Shown piece after piece: positions 62,824-64,000 of a DNA stretch of 64,000 nucleotides. Each line of letters opens with the position of its first letter. Positions within the stretch are counted from its first letter, which is position 1. The notes under the pieces are model-generated. The model did not search any database. It saw nothing but the letters and a program-made list of their open reading frames with translations, and was not told the origin of the DNA. A program made the translations under genes and the position numbers. The stretch lies in NCBI GenBank assembly GCA_965202895.1, contig OZ241901.1, forward strand, positions 3,348,001 through 3,412,000. Direction: 5' to 3'. Source of the stretch: JAJDXW01 sp965202895. GTDB taxonomy: Bacteria; Pseudomonadota; Gammaproteobacteria; HK1.

Positions 62824-64000
<1,177 letters not shown>

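Overview
The window is a very GC-rich stretch of a gammaproteobacterial chromosome, probably from an uncultured or marine-type lineage. The evidence is gene order rather than any single marker: tig-clpP-clpX-lon followed by ppiD and fabI, mltD divergent from a yafS-like gene with rnhA and dnaQ, surE-nlpD, ssrA-smpB-ratA-bamE-recN, and hrcA-grpE-dnaK. A tmRNA with the tag ANDDNYALAA, a NlpD-type degenerate M23 lipoprotein and a BamE lipoprotein all fit this group. No rRNA, insertion sequence, prophage or CRISPR array was seen.

Layout. 0-9.4 kb: two small coupled genes; a leftward operon hpt, DOPA 4,5-dioxygenase-like, UGSC-family C-terminal paralogue; a rightward UGSC-family gene (3338-5083) interrupted by one in-frame UGA at 3656-3658 that creates the motif U-G-S-C and is followed by a SECIS-like hairpin, so I read it as one 581-residue selenoprotein; a D-aminoacylase-type amidohydrolase; and an ATPase plus TOPRIM-like two-gene unit that looks like defence. 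9.4-22.8 kb: small-molecule uptake and catabolism (SDR, TRAP transporter, outer-membrane barrel, alpha/beta hydrolase, gentisate dioxygenase-like cupin, hydratase, luciferase-like oxidoreductase, paired acyl-CoA dehydrogenases). 22.8-28.6 kb: accessory DNA, including a staphylococcal-nuclease-like protein, a visibly lower-GC two-gene unit (unknown 209-aa protein plus DUF262/DUF1524 GmrSD-like protein), a second luciferase-like enzyme and a DUF4143 ATPase. 28.7-35.1 kb: GFA protein, several SDRs, enoyl-CoA hydratase and CoA-transferase, probably one CoA-linked catabolic cluster.

35.2-64 kb is core genome: tRNA-Leu, trigger factor and the Clp/Lon proteases, tRNA-Val and tRNA-Asp, PpiD, HNH protein, FabI, MltD, RNase HI, the proofreading subunit of DNA polymerase III, SurE/NlpD, adenylate kinase, RppH, an HdrD-like iron-sulfur protein, tmRNA/SmpB, RatA, BamE, RecN, and the heat-shock set HrcA/GrpE/DnaK. 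DnaK runs off the right edge. 

The most interesting points are the UGSC selenoprotein with its nearby Sec-less paralogue, the two candidate defence units, and a dispersed palindromic repeat (5446-5618 and 41415-41591) whose central segment is inverted between the two copies. All function calls come from reading motifs and gene order; no database search was possible.
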